Origin: Pycnococcus provasolii
Lineage: Eukaryota > Chlorophyta > Pseudoscourfieldiophyceae > Pseudoscourfieldiales
Length of the DNA: 64,000 bases
Reading direction: 5' to 3'
NCBI GenBank assembly: GCA_049487715.1
Contig: CP150554.1
Span: forward strand, 372,001-436,000
Of this stretch, positions 30,491-40,176 are shown in pieces. A program made the translations under genes and the position numbers. The notes below the pieces were generated by a model. The model did not search any database, was not told the DNA's origin, and saw only the letters and a list, made by a program, of their open reading frames with translations. Numbering within the stretch: the stretch's first letter is position 1; each line of letters starts with the position of its first letter.

Positions 30491-31604
30491 ATGTCGTCGT
30501 CGTACTCCCAAGAGCCTCCTAGTACTGCGAAGGTCATTTTATATACGAGTGTTGGTGAAATCGCTATCGACCTCTTCGCCTCGCAAACACCACTCGCGTG
30601 CAAATCATTCATACAGAACTGCCTTGACAACTACTACCTTGGGTGCGAATTTCATAGAGTCGTACCAGGCTTTTGTGTGCAAACGGGAGACCCGTCAAAC
30701 ACCGGCGACGGAGGTGTCAATGGCGCGTACGGCGCGCCGTTCGCGGATGAAATACACTCCAGGCTCAGGTTTAGGACGAGAGGTATGGTCGCCATGGCTA
30801 ACGCAAACAGACCGAACAGCAACGGAAGCCAGTTCTTTATCACGCTCGACAAGTGCGAGGAACTCGAGAGGAAACATACCATATTCGGAAAGGTGGCGGA
30901 CGCGACGATATTCAACGTGATTCGCATCGGAGAGGGTGAACTCGAAGAGGGAACGGAACGGCCTGTGCACCCCGTGCGTATCACGGGTGCCGAGGTGGTG
31001 GTGAACCCGTTCGAGAACGTCGTCGCAAGAACGAAGAAAGCCGCCGACGCTGATGAGGCTGCAAAAGACACCGCTGCGGACGGAAAGGGCAAGGTGAGGC
31101 AAAGAGAGGGCAGGGCGCAGCTTTCCAAGGCACGCAAAAATCTCGTTTCGTTACGACGACGACGACGGCGACGGCGGCGGCGACGACGACGAGCTTGTTA
31201 TCGTTCCGAAGAGAAAGGTAGCACGTCGTGAAGCGCCGCCGTTGCCTGAACCGCACCTGGAGGAGGCTACTGCACCCGTTCCCGCACGTGCGATGCCGGC
31301 ATTCGACATTCCTCCCACGACAGGTTCGGCGGCGGCAGCGGAAGCACCGAAGCCGACGAGTACACGAGTAGTGGCTGACGCCGCGTCCGCGCCTGGTGGT
31401 GGTGGTGGCGGTGGCGGTGGCGGCGGCTTTGCAGCACGGCTCGCAAAGTGGAAGGGCCAATCATCCGCCGCGCGTGACAAGGTCAAGGGGAAGGGAAAGG
31501 AGGAATCGACGCTCGCGAGGTTGGCACGATTTCAAGGCAAGCTCGACAGCTCGGCGGCTGGCACCGCCGTGCGTGCGCACAAGCTTGCGTTTGGCGACAA
31601 ATGA
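30491..31604 (+). CDS. CWC27: CWC27-like cyclophilin (spliceosome), apparent frameshift
   Basis: Peptidyl-prolyl isomerase-like spliceosomal protein. MSSSYSQEPPSTAKVILYTS is close to the CWC27 N-terminus. The cyclophilin domain (residues 8-175) has FHRVVPGFCVQTGDPSNTG, RFRTRGMVAMANANRPNSNG and SQFFITL. After KARKNL near base 31144 the first frame becomes an Arg run and stops. The +1 frame gives SFRYDDDDGDGGGDDDELV, which matches the acidic SFGEE-type segment of the family, and continues to the stop at 31604. I therefore read one gene with a one- or two-base break at about 31142-31153. No GT-AG pair of suitable length explains it. It could be a sequence error or a real frameshift. Confidence 0.85.
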
Positions 31605-32787
31605 TTTTTTTACCATGTAATAGATAGAAGAAGTACATCAGTCTATACATAGTACTATACTTGAAGAAATGTAATGGCGGTTGATTTGGTATGCGCACCT
31701 CTCTCTGAGTGGTGGAGTACAGTGCAGTAGACTACTGCCTTAAGGTTGTGTTCGTGAGTGCGCGTGTGTTAAATTTTTAGTGCTGTGTAACAGATAGATA
31801 CAGTGCGGCTTCAGGAGATGATATGTCACGCCTTATCCAATAGTACTTTTCTTACCATAGTGGCATCGTCTCTATAGGGCTGTATGACATCACGCGACAT
31901 CTCGCGTCTTGGACCGCTGGAGAGGTCCGCTGGAGTCCTTCCTCAAGTTGGTTCTTTGAACCACGACGGGTGCCCTTTGTTGACATCGGAATATGACATC
32001 GGATGGTTGGTTGCTCCTCATCACGTACATCACTGGATTGTTCCTTTTTCTGCTTACCTTAGGCGAGGTGGCCTCCTGCCCTCTTCCACAACAATCAAGT
32101 GGGACACCCCCATGGTGGGACATGGCCCCATACTTACCTTGGCCACATGCCTAAACACATGGGAACTCACTTGCGATAACAACACTCCTCCTCATCACAA
32201 GGAGAAGGACACAAGAGAGGGATCCCCAGGGAGGTTGGTTTTGTGAGGATGTGCTCGGAGGTTGGTTGCCCCCGGGCTGCCGGGTGCCCCCCGGCAGCCC
32301 GGGATAGGGTTATATATTACGGTAGGGTTACCCCCACGGGATTCTGTTGTTAACTCCGATAAACACCTGGATTCCCATGCATGGGATCCCATCCCATTTT
32401 GGAAAACCCAACCTTCCGACACCAGCTCCGAAACGTGAGTGAAGGACCCGGCCCCACTTCAACCCCGTTCAACAACACCACCTTCACCACCCTCCCCACG
32501 GTGCACGTTTCCAACAACACCACCACCACCACCAACACAGTGGGGATCACCCAGTGCACTCAAAGCTTTGCTCGGCTCATTTCAAGTGAAAGCAACACCT
32601 TTCAAGTGTCTCACGAGTGTCATCTCCACTTATCCTTGACTTGTAAACCTTGACTTGTGTTCCTTTTGGTGTTTCTTTCACTTGTGAGTGATTGCAACGT
32701 CTGCACTTCTTTGTTTGTGTGTGTGTGTGATTTCAAAAGCTCCTCCTCCTTCTATCTTCTATTTTGGGTTACCTTTTTTGCTGTGTG
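31605..32787. other. 1.2-kb intergenic region CWC27 to SAND-like gene
   Basis: Lower GC than its surroundings, without a recognisable gene. It holds a 14-bp perfect hairpin (32271-32303), a degenerate telomere-like TAGGGTTATATATTACGGTAGGGTTACCC (32305-32333), a CCACCACCACCACCAACAC run near 32518-32537, and a (TG)n stretch near 32713-32727. An open frame at 31884-32246 has no features of a real protein. Confidence 0.55.
32271..32303. repeat. Perfect GC-rich hairpin, 14-bp arms, 5-base loop
   Basis: Left arm CCCGGGCTGCCGGG (32271-32284), loop TGCCC, right arm CCCGGCAGCCCGGG (32290-32303). It is followed directly by TAGGGTTA. Function is unknown. Confidence 0.9.
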
Positions 32788-35125
32788 ATGTCGACGCCGC
32801 GCGTTTCGAGGCGTGCCACGCCAGCGCGCATGGCAGCGGCGGCTAAGGCGGAAGCGGCAGCACTCGCAGCAGCCTCGCCGCAGTACACAAGCACCAGAGC
32901 GCTTCGAAAGAACTCCACGCCAGCTAAGGCGCTCTCTCCTCAACTTGTGAAGCCAGGTGCGTCGCATGCTAACCTTCGTTTTTTTCGTTTCAAAAAAATA
33001 TAACATACAAAGAAAAAAGGAAACTCACGGAAACAACAACAACAACAACAACAACAGCGGAAAGTGTCAACTACAACATGTCAACTACGTCTGCAACAGA
33101 AGAGACGGGAGAGGTATGTCATCATCACTCCTCCCCCCCTTTATTTTTCAAAAAAATAAAGAAAACACGCAAGGCAAAGCAAACGCTCACCACCCAACGC
33201 TCCCTTCACCCTTCCCTTCCATCTCGCAGAGAACGCACATGTACACGGAGGCTCCCAGTGTTGGAATACTCACCACTCTAAACACAACCACCATCAAGGG
33301 AACACCAAAAACGGCAACGCAAAAGAAGAGAAAGCTATCCGACACGGACTCGCAGACTACGAGAAAGCACCGTAACAAGAAGACCTACGACGAGCCTGCT
33401 GCTGTTCTGCTGACAGACAACTTCGACGCTCTCGATGAACGCGAGGCTATCAGTCCACGTACCACGGAACCGCCTAACGAAAATGTTAACACGTTTGGCC
33501 GCCGCGGTGTTCTTCCACCGCCACCACCACCCGCGCCGATCGGAGGAGCTGTCAGATCTCCCAAAAAGAGCAGGCCTATGTACGCACCACCACCACCACC
33601 TGGCGTCGTCAGCATGCATCCAGGCCCAAAACGTACCGCAAGCCTCCCACCGAATGTCGGCGGACTCGCACCCGCACCCATGGTGGACCTGCAAAGTGCT
33701 GACCTGTTCGGTGGCATGGCAAGCCTCTCGCAGCCAATGCCGTCTCCGTCGCTCCCTCGAACATCCAGCGCGCCGATGCCACGAGGTGGAATGGCGCTAG
33801 GACGTTGGCTCCAGTGCCGCCTGATGCCGAACAACCAGTGGACCGAGAGCGCAGAGATCTCCGTGGAGTGCAACGGAGTCAAGGCGATGTTCGTTCTATC
33901 CGAGCTTAAGGTCAGAATGCCGGACGAGACCGGCGAGCTCGTCGCGCCGGGTGAGTTCGAGAGACGCGTGGGACTTGGCAAATGCCGAAAGTGGAAGGAG
34001 ACGGTGCGCGTCATGGGCGCGGCAGCTGAGAAGTATAAGCATGTCAAGCTGCCTGCAGCCCCCGCGGTCCCGCCGGTGCCGACGCATAAAGGTGGCATCC
34101 CTCCACCACCCGGAACGCCGTCCAGGGGAAAGAAAAATAGCGTTGCCGTGCATCGCACAGCATCCGCACCAGTTGGTGGTATCTGGGCAAAAAGTGCGTC
34201 GGCGTCGCTCCCGAAGGGCATCCCTCTTCCTCCACCTCCACCCCCACCTTCCGCGAGCAGGGCTGCGGGTGGAAGTGCCAGTGGTGCTGGCGCAAGCGGC
34301 AGCGGCTCTGGTGGATCCGTGCCGCCATTGCCGAGGCCGCCTCCCGCGAGGTACGGGCCGTATCCCCCGCTCGGCGAGTGGCTGCGTGCACCGGAGGCGC
34401 GAGGTGCCATCATCGCGGGAGACATCCAGGTGGACTGCAACGGCACGGTGGGTGTGCTTCGCGTCGCGCAGAATGGCAACGTGGTGATCCGATATGAGGA
34501 TGAGAACATGCACTGCGGGGAGTTTGAGCGCAGGTGTGGAAAGGGACGAAGCAGGAAGTGGAAGGAGACGTGCCGTGTACTGAACGGATCGCACGTGCCG
34601 CTCCCACCTCCCGAGATGAAGGTTGCTGACAGCGCTTCCGACAAGGCGCCTAGGCAACGGAAACACCTGTCCACGGGAAGTCCGAGGGTGCCTCAGTGGG
34701 TTCAGAACGAGGCTGGCTTCAACACAGACCAGTTCTTTGCTGCCAACCCTGTGGGATCTTGCGACGACTCGGACCTCAGCGGCGGCGACTACTTCTTGTA
34801 TGGGCCGCCGGGAGACGACGTGTACGGGCCGCCGGCTGGCCCTGGCTTGAAGCGTGCACTTGCCGAGCGCGAAGGTTTCGCAGCTCTGGGCAACCCCGGA
34901 GCCACGGGATTGTCACCGCCGGATGTCACAGGTGGTGCTGACGTCGCTCGAAGCCTAGGTCTCGTTCCCGGTGGCAACTCGCCGCCATTCGCTAATGTTC
35001 TCGTGGGCGGATTCAGCCCACCGCTGCCAGCTGGAATCGTTTCGCCGCCTGATGGAGCACTTCCTCTGGGCAACGGCACGAACGACGACCTGCTCGTTTT
35101 CATGCCCGACGACCGCTGGGACTAA
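32788..35125 (+). CDS. Protein with two SAND-like (VARL/ULT-type) domains, three exons
   Basis: Three exons are inferred. Exon 1 is 32788-32956 (MSTPRVSRRATPARM...), exon 2 is 33058-33113, exon 3 is 33230-35125; joined, 706 residues. Intron 1 (101 bases) has donor GTGCGT and a CTAAC; intron 2 (116 bases) has donor GTATGT; both end in CAG, and phases agree. Two related domains lie at residues about 263-345 and 454-530. Each has a (L)GxWL start, VxCNG, and a C-terminal block: GEFERRVGLGKCRKWKETVR in the first and GEFERRCGKGRSRKWKETCR in the second. This is the SAND hallmark of DNA-binding proteins; the volvocine RegA/VARL family is a comparison. Proline-rich linkers surround them. Transcription regulation is inferred. 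Confidence 0.75.
32957..33057 (+). other. Inferred intron 1 of the SAND-like gene
   Basis: GTGCGT donor, branch-like GCTAACC about ten bases in, AG at 33056-33057 after a run of AAC repeats. 101 bases, phase 1. Confidence 0.75.
33114..33229 (+). other. Inferred intron 2 of the SAND-like gene
   Basis: GTATGT donor, pyrimidine-rich end CCTTCCATCTCGCAG, 116 bases, phase 0. Confidence 0.75.
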
Positions 35126-35438
35126 AAGTTAGAGCAGCCGCATATTTATGCTATTGGCGACTAGCGCTATGACAGCAGTACAAGAGAAAAACACATTATT
35201 CCAATAAAAAGAACAAAACCGCGATATTTTTTTTTTCTGAATCAACAACAAGAGTGGGTTATCAATAGTGGAATTTGGCAACAGTTTTTAAAGTATTTTT
35301 TTCGACGACAACTACAGTATTTTGGAGCATTCTCTTTTTCGTATTTGTAAAGATGGGACACCGGTATATTCGTTGTCAATCGAAAAATTGAGATGTTACG
35401 ATACGAAGTCGTTCAAAAGTTTACCCCTAAAACCCACT
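35126..35438. other. Convergent 3' region SAND-like gene / desaturase
   Basis: AT-rich with T runs and AATAAA-like tracts (CAATAAAAAG near 35202). No gene is seen. It probably holds the 3' ends of both flanking transcripts. Confidence 0.5.
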
Positions 35439-36809
35439 TCAGTTGACGAAAACGTACATATCCTTTTCCACCATCTTGCTGTCCGTGCGGCGCTCCACAG
35501 CTGTGCACTTCGTGCAGACACGCCAGAGAGCCACCCAGATGTTCGTTGGGTCGTACAGGTACAGTTTCGGGTAAGTCTCCTTCAGCGCCTCCGTCGCCTT
35601 GACGGCGTTGTAGTGTGGAATTTCGTGGCTGACGTGGTGCGCAACGTGCGTGCTGCCGATGCGGTGGTGCACGAAGTCGAGAAAGGCGCCGTATGGACGG
35701 TCCACGGTTGAAAACGCACCCTTCGCCCACACCCACGTGTCCTTGGCGTAGTGCGGGATATCAACGTCGGTGTGCTGCAGCCACGTGTAAAGCACGAGCC
35801 AGCAGTTCGTGAAGACGAGCGGGGCAGCGTAAAGCGCAAGCGGCGGCCAAACGCTTCCAACGGAGAGTCCCCATGCCACGAGTGCGGCGAACGTGGCAAC
35901 GCATCCAATGTCGCTAAACAGCACCATCTTCTTCCACTTGCCGGGGAAGAGCGCATCCTTCTCCTGCACGCCAGCCCAGGGGTTGAAGTGGTTCGTCGTG
36001 CCGCGCACAGGTCCTCCCGTGGCACCCCACAGCAGGTATGCCGGCCATCCGAAGACGAGGTGCGTGACGCAGCGCGCGACGCCGTAGAAAATGTTGCCAA
36101 TGGGCCCGATGCTCATCATGAAGTCGCGCACCTTGAGCTTCGCGCCACCCTTGTTGATGTGCTCCGGGTTGTCGCCGCGGACGTACGGCACGTGCGTCTC
36201 GCCGAGCGAGAGGTGGTTCGTGCGAGCGTGGTGGACGGCGTGGCTGCGCTGCCACGAGAAGTACGGCACGAGCAGCGCGCTGTGCAGCACGTACCCGACG
36301 GTGTCCTGCAGAGTTTTGTTGTTGGAGAAGGCGTTGTGTCCGCACTCGTGCGCGATCACCCAGCACCCCGTGGCGAAGGTGCCGTTGGCGATGGCGTACG
36401 CGAGCCAGGCGGGCCAGTAGGATGCCTGGAGAGGGATGTACAGGTACGCGAGGAGTCCCGTACCCACGGTGAGGGCGGTGGAGATGACTGCGTACGCCAT
36501 GGACTTGACGTCATCCTTCTCCCAGCACTCTTTGGGGATGTTCGCGTACACTTCATGCATCTTCGGCCAGTCTTGCTCTTGAATGCGCAGCGCCTTTCCC
36601 TGCAGTCCTGACAGCTCGATGTGTTCCTGCTTGAGCACATTTTCCTCCTCGGGCGTGAAGAACGCCTCCGACGCGGAGGGCGGTGACGTCGTCGCCACGG
36701 ATCGGCGGAACGATCCCCCCAACGAAGACCTCTTATTCAGACCCAGGCCCAGAGCGGGACGCTGAGACACCACCACGCACAGCAGAAACACCACGCACAG
36801 CAGAAGCAC
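35439..36809 (-). CDS. FAD2: Delta12 (omega-6) fatty acid desaturase, FAD2 type; start uncertain
   Basis: Membrane di-iron desaturase adding a Delta12 double bond to oleoyl lipids. His box 1 is AHECGHNAF near residue 154, box 2 is RSHAVHHARTNH near 188, and box 3 is STHVAHHVSHEIPHYNA near 392. LLVPYFSW and the four to six hydrophobic spans also fit FAD2. The 5' end is unclear: the frame begins at a GTG (36809) with no ATG until residue ~84. Another frame has ATG 36843 (MSPLLSAPRPAGASAVRG...) and a GTGCGT ... TCAG pair that could join the two frames by removing 37 or 19 bases. That intron would be very short, so a sequence error is as likely. The Ser/Arg-rich start might be a transit peptide, so plastid location remains possible. 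Confidence 0.88.
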   Translation of the reverse strand: MLLLCVVFLLCVVVSQRPALGLGLNKRSSLGGSFRRSVATTSPPSASEAFFTPEEENVLKQEHIELSGLQGKALRIQEQDWPKMHEVYANIPKECWEKDDVKSMAYAVISTALTVGTGLLAYLYIPLQASYWPAWLAYAIANGTFATGCWVIAHECGHNAFSNNKTLQDTVGYVLHSALLVPYFSWQRSHAVHHARTNHLSLGETHVPYVRGDNPEHINKGGAKLKVRDFMMSIGPIGNIFYGVARCVTHLVFGWPAYLLWGATGGPVRGTTNHFNPWAGVQEKDALFPGKWKKMVLFSDIGCVATFAALVAWGLSVGSVWPPLALYAAPLVFTNCWLVLYTWLQHTDVDIPHYAKDTWVWAKGAFSTVDRPYGAFLDFVHHRIGSTHVAHHVSHEIPHYNAVKATEALKETYPKLYLYDPTNIWVALWRVCTKCTAVERRTDSKMVEKDMYVFVN

Positions 36810-36843
36810 CAGCAGGACGAGGAGCGGAGAGAAGAGGCGACAT

Positions 36844-37621
36844 ACTCAAAGCAAATACACTAAACCGAGCAAATAGGAAAAGTGCGGGCGATCTCTTCCG
36901 ATTTGATGCGCAACCGGCGACGTGTCCGCCCGCGCCCCCGGGGACCCTTTTGCTTCAGAAGAACCACTGGGTAGTGTGTGGTGGAGCGGCCCAGGGAGAT
37001 TTGCTCCTCAAACGCTTGCAAACGCCAAATTGCCCAAAGGCAAGGTGGTCCTTTTTGGGGATACCGGTTCAAACGTGAGATCTGGGGGCCCAGCTGGTCA
37101 AGGCACACCGTCCAATTTTCAGGAGGGGGTTTGGGGGTTTCGAACGAGGGGTTTCGGGTTTGGGGGGTTCGTTTCGTTCGGGATAGTTTTGGGATTCGCG
37201 ACTGTCTGTCGGGGATGGTGGCCGAGTGTTTTACGTCAATGGACTTCTTCTTCTTTGGTTGGTTAAAAGTAGTAGTACTGTAACGTTAGTATGTACACCA
37301 AGGTAAGTGGCCTGGATAGCTTAGATACGATCGTCAATCGGGTGTGACGCCTCTGCGGCGGGGTGGGGGGGGGGTTGAAAAACCGGGTGAGCCCGGGGGG
37401 GGGGGGGGGGCAAGAGAGGGGGGAAAGAAACAAAAACCCCGTGGGGGGGGGGGGGCGCCGCTACCCCGCCGCGGGGGGCCTCTCCTTGCTTGGTTCGGCC
37501 GGGGCGGGGAGCAACCAAAAACAACAGAACACACCACCCAGTAGGTGGTTCCGACCAAGCCATGGCGTGGCGGGCAAGAAGCTCCGGGTATTCAGATATG
37601 GGACATAACAGACATAGACAT
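36844..37621. other. Intergenic region with long G runs
   Basis: No gene is seen. At 37365-37375, 37397-37410 and 37443-37454 the + strand has G runs of roughly 11-14, with shorter runs between. These could form G-quadruplexes and are error-prone to sequence. GGGGATACCGGTT at 37057-37069 recurs in an inverted repeat at 62645-62706. Confidence 0.6.
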
Positions 37622-39130
37622 TCAAGCCTCAGCAGCAGCTTTTAGATTCTTGCCTTCTTCTTCTTCTTCTTCTTCTTCTTCTTCTTCTTCTTCTCCGCCG
37701 TTTTCGTAAACGATTTGCGCCTTCTTGCGCCGACGACGCCCGCTCACGACGACGCGGACGCCGTCGCCTAAGCCCGCGCGACTCGTCGCACTGCCAGGAA
37801 GCGTCATCATGCTGCTTCGCATCGGCGAGTCGGAGTCCTCCTCCTCCTCGTCGTCGTCGTTACCGGAAAAGGATGCGGGAGGGGGAGGAGCATCAAGCAC
37901 GTCGTCGTCAATCACGCGCATCATCGCATGCAGCAAGTCCGACGTGCGAGGTGTTGTAGAGTCGGCGTTGCTCGCACGCAGTTTAGCTTGACGGAGCAGG
38001 TAGTCGGAAGAACGCTTCCAGTTGCCACACCCACGCTCGCCATGAAATAAATTAAGCACGGGCTTCACAAGAACGCGAGGATTAGGTGCCAGCTCTCCGT
38101 CATCCGCGGCAAGACGCTCGACGTCGTCGCAGTACTCTGCGTAGCGCTCGATCGCGACGCGGCGCGACGGGACGGACGGCGCGTCTTCGCCAAACACAGC
38201 CACGTCCGCATTCGAGAGGCAGTCCCAAGGTCGTGCGTAGGCTGCTCGTCCAATCATGAAGCCAGCACCAGCCAGTGGGCCGTCGGCGCGCGCACGAGCA
38301 ACCTCCATGGCTGTCGACAGGCCGCCGTTGTAGTCGAACGATAAGTGCGGGAAGTCGCGCCTCAGCGCCGCGACCCACCCAGGACGAAGCGGAGGGATGC
38401 TGCGATTGTCCGCAGGCGAGATGCCGTTAAGCAGCGCTATGCGCCCGTGCACGATAAAGCGCGAAACGCCGCCGCGCTCGCTCACGGTGCCAATGAAGTC
38501 TCGCAACTCCGCGTACGAGTCCGAGTCGTCTACACCTAGGCGGTGCTTCACGGTGACCTCTGGCACGGGCGCGCCTGGCAGCACCGCCGAAGCGAGTCCC
38601 TCCCGCATCGACGTGCACAGCTCCGCAACAAGAAGAGGCTGTCGCATCAACGCCGCGCCAAAGCATCCCTTTCCTGCCACCGTCTCTGACGGACAGCCCG
38701 CGTTCAGGTTCACCTCGTCGTATCCGAACGGCGCGGCGTACGCGGCTGCACGCCGCATGATTGCGGGGTCCGAGCCTCCCAGCTGCAGCGCGACAGAGTG
38801 CTGGTCGGCTGGGAAAGGCAGGTAGCGATCTCTGTACGCCGCGTTGTGTATCAGAGTCTGGTCCACCTCCATCTCCGTGTACAGCAACGCACGTCGTGTG
38901 AGTATGCGCGCGAATGCGCGAAAGTGAACTGTCGTGTACTCCATCATAGGTGCGATGGAGAAAGCTGAGGCAGGTACTGAGGCAGAGGTCTCAGCCTCAG
39001 CAAGTGTGGCGCGCACACAAGCTGACACACCGCGGCGTGCACCACCACACCACCTGTGTGTCCGTGCTGCGCGCCTACATACCAGAGGCACGCCGCCACG
39101 ACGAAGGCTGTGGCGACACTTTTGCAACAT
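37622..39130 (-). CDS. DUS: tRNA-dihydrouridine synthase, DusA type, with targeting peptide
   Basis: 502 residues from ATG 39130 (MLQKCRHSLRRGG). Flavin-dependent tRNA uridine reductase of the bacterial DusA kind (U20/U20a): FSIAPMMEYTTVHFRAFARI, LQLGGSDP, VNLNAGCPSE with the catalytic Cys, GCFGAALM, VTVKHRLGVDD, RFIVHGR, SFDYNGG, FMIGRAAYARPW. The first ~45 residues are Arg/Cys/Ala-rich and organelle-targeting in character; 25 of them (VPLVCRRAARTHRWC...VSAC) are identical to the N-terminus of the MOC1-like protein. The C-terminus carries acidic tracts, with a pure GAA/TTC repeat encoding Glu at about 37654-37693. Upstream in-frame extension to 39478 has no family support. Confidence 0.93.
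   Translation of the reverse strand: MLQKCRHSLRRGGVPLVCRRAARTHRWCGGARRGVSACVRATLAEAETSASVPASAFSIAPMMEYTTVHFRAFARILTRRALLYTEMEVDQTLIHNAAYRDRYLPFPADQHSVALQLGGSDPAIMRRAAAYAAPFGYDEVNLNAGCPSETVAGKGCFGAALMRQPLLVAELCTSMREGLASAVLPGAPVPEVTVKHRLGVDDSDSYAELRDFIGTVSERGGVSRFIVHGRIALLNGISPADNRSIPPLRPGWVAALRRDFPHLSFDYNGGLSTAMEVARARADGPLAGAGFMIGRAAYARPWDCLSNADVAVFGEDAPSVPSRRVAIERYAEYCDDVERLAADDGELAPNPRVLVKPVLNLFHGERGCGNWKRSSDYLLRQAKLRASNADSTTPRTSDLLHAMMRVIDDDVLDAPPPPASFSGNDDDEEEEDSDSPMRSSMMTLPGSATSRAGLGDGVRVVVSGRRRRKKAQIVYENGGEEEEEEEEEEEEEGKNLKAAAEA
39016..39091 (-). repeat. 76-bp dispersed repeat, copy 1 (in Dus N-terminus)
   Basis: 75 of 76 bases identical to 48542-48617, same strand and same reading frame. 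The single difference (39068 T versus 48594 C on the + strand) is a silent change in an Ala codon. It encodes residues VPLVC through VSAC of the targeting region. Confidence 0.97.
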
Positions 39131-39457
39131 CTCGGGAATGAAGGGCGGGCTGGATAGAAAATGGCTGGATTGGGAAAATTGGGCATCGGGGATCCCGGTC
39201 TTTTCACATATTGGGGGATCCCGACCAACATCCCTGGCAGGATTTGAGTGGGACATTTGTGAAGGGATTGTTTCGAGGAACGTAGCAATGGCGCCCGTGA
39301 CGCGCGCCTTTGTCACACCGCCTTGCACCGTGTGACCGACTTCCCGCGCACCATGTAGACGCGCATTCCACCAGGAAGGTCGTCGACAACATGCCGGTCC
39401 GCGACACCACTTTTTCTGTAACGCACATAAGCGTACAAGCGAGAAAACAAAGGGAAG

Positions 39458-39730
39458 GTGAACGTACCTGCGAAACATCTTACCGCCGATGGTTTAGCTC
39501 TTGGAAAGTGGCTGGACACTCAGCGCACAGCCTACAGGAACCACACGCTCGCCGCCGATGGGCGTGTGTGGTATCCCCACAAAAACGCTCTGAGAGGCGC
39601 GGAGGATGAGGTCAACCGAATGCTCTTCGACTGCAGACCGGAAGAGGCGCATGTGCGACGCGAACAACACCTACACGACGCGATGGACGTTGCTGCGAAT
39701 ACGTCGTTCGATCTCGACGATGGCGGCTGA
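39458..39730 (+). pseudogene. Fragment resembling a helicase-associated (HA) domain
   Basis: The reading frame encodes LTADGLALGKWLDTQRTAYR followed by NHTLAADGRVWYP. This resembles the HA repeat (dG..LG.Wl..QR..y...L...R), found in many copies in algal proteins. There is no ATG and only one repeat, and the remaining ~50 residues are unremarkable, so I read it as a relic or an isolated exon. The rest of 39131-40176 shows no other gene. Confidence 0.4.
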
Positions 39731-40176
39731 CACCGTGACACGGTGAAGAGCGGCAAGTACGCGATGTACATCTCGTGCGAGTCTCCCTTGACGAGGCGAC
39801 GTCGACGGGAGACTGATTGCGTACGGTGCTGAATGAATGCACATGTACGCTAGTTCAATGCCGACGAACTCGACGGCAGCGATGACGCGTTATTTACGAT
39901 TGGGACACATGTCATCTCAGCGCGCGAGTCGCACGCCTGACAGCGAAATGGTACGCGTGACGCATCCTTTTTCTCAGGAAGTATGTGGAGGAAATAGTCG
40001 AGAGAAAGCGACCTAATGGTAATCTACGCCATGTACAAAAACGCGCTGATGAGTGGCGCCGCTGAATGGGCTGAATGGTTAACAGGAATGGTGTGAATAG
40101 ACGATCGATCGATGGACAAAGTAAAGTACACTCCATTACTGAATGAGGGATCTCAGATACTGTACTACATGAATAT

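Noticed and set aside
31884-32246. Open frame of 120 codons in the CWC27-SAND gap
   Set aside because: No recognisable motif, GC and codon pattern unlike neighbours; most likely chance.
33385-34674. 429-codon minus-strand frame opposite the SAND-like gene
   Set aside because: Gly/Ser/Thr-rich shadow; the plus strand carries two conserved domains and consistent introns.
39016-39091. The 76-bp shared element as a spliced introner element
   Set aside because: It starts with GT and contains a late AG, but removing 70 bases shifts the frame into stops in Dus and away from the nuclease frame in MOC1. The unspliced frame is open in both.
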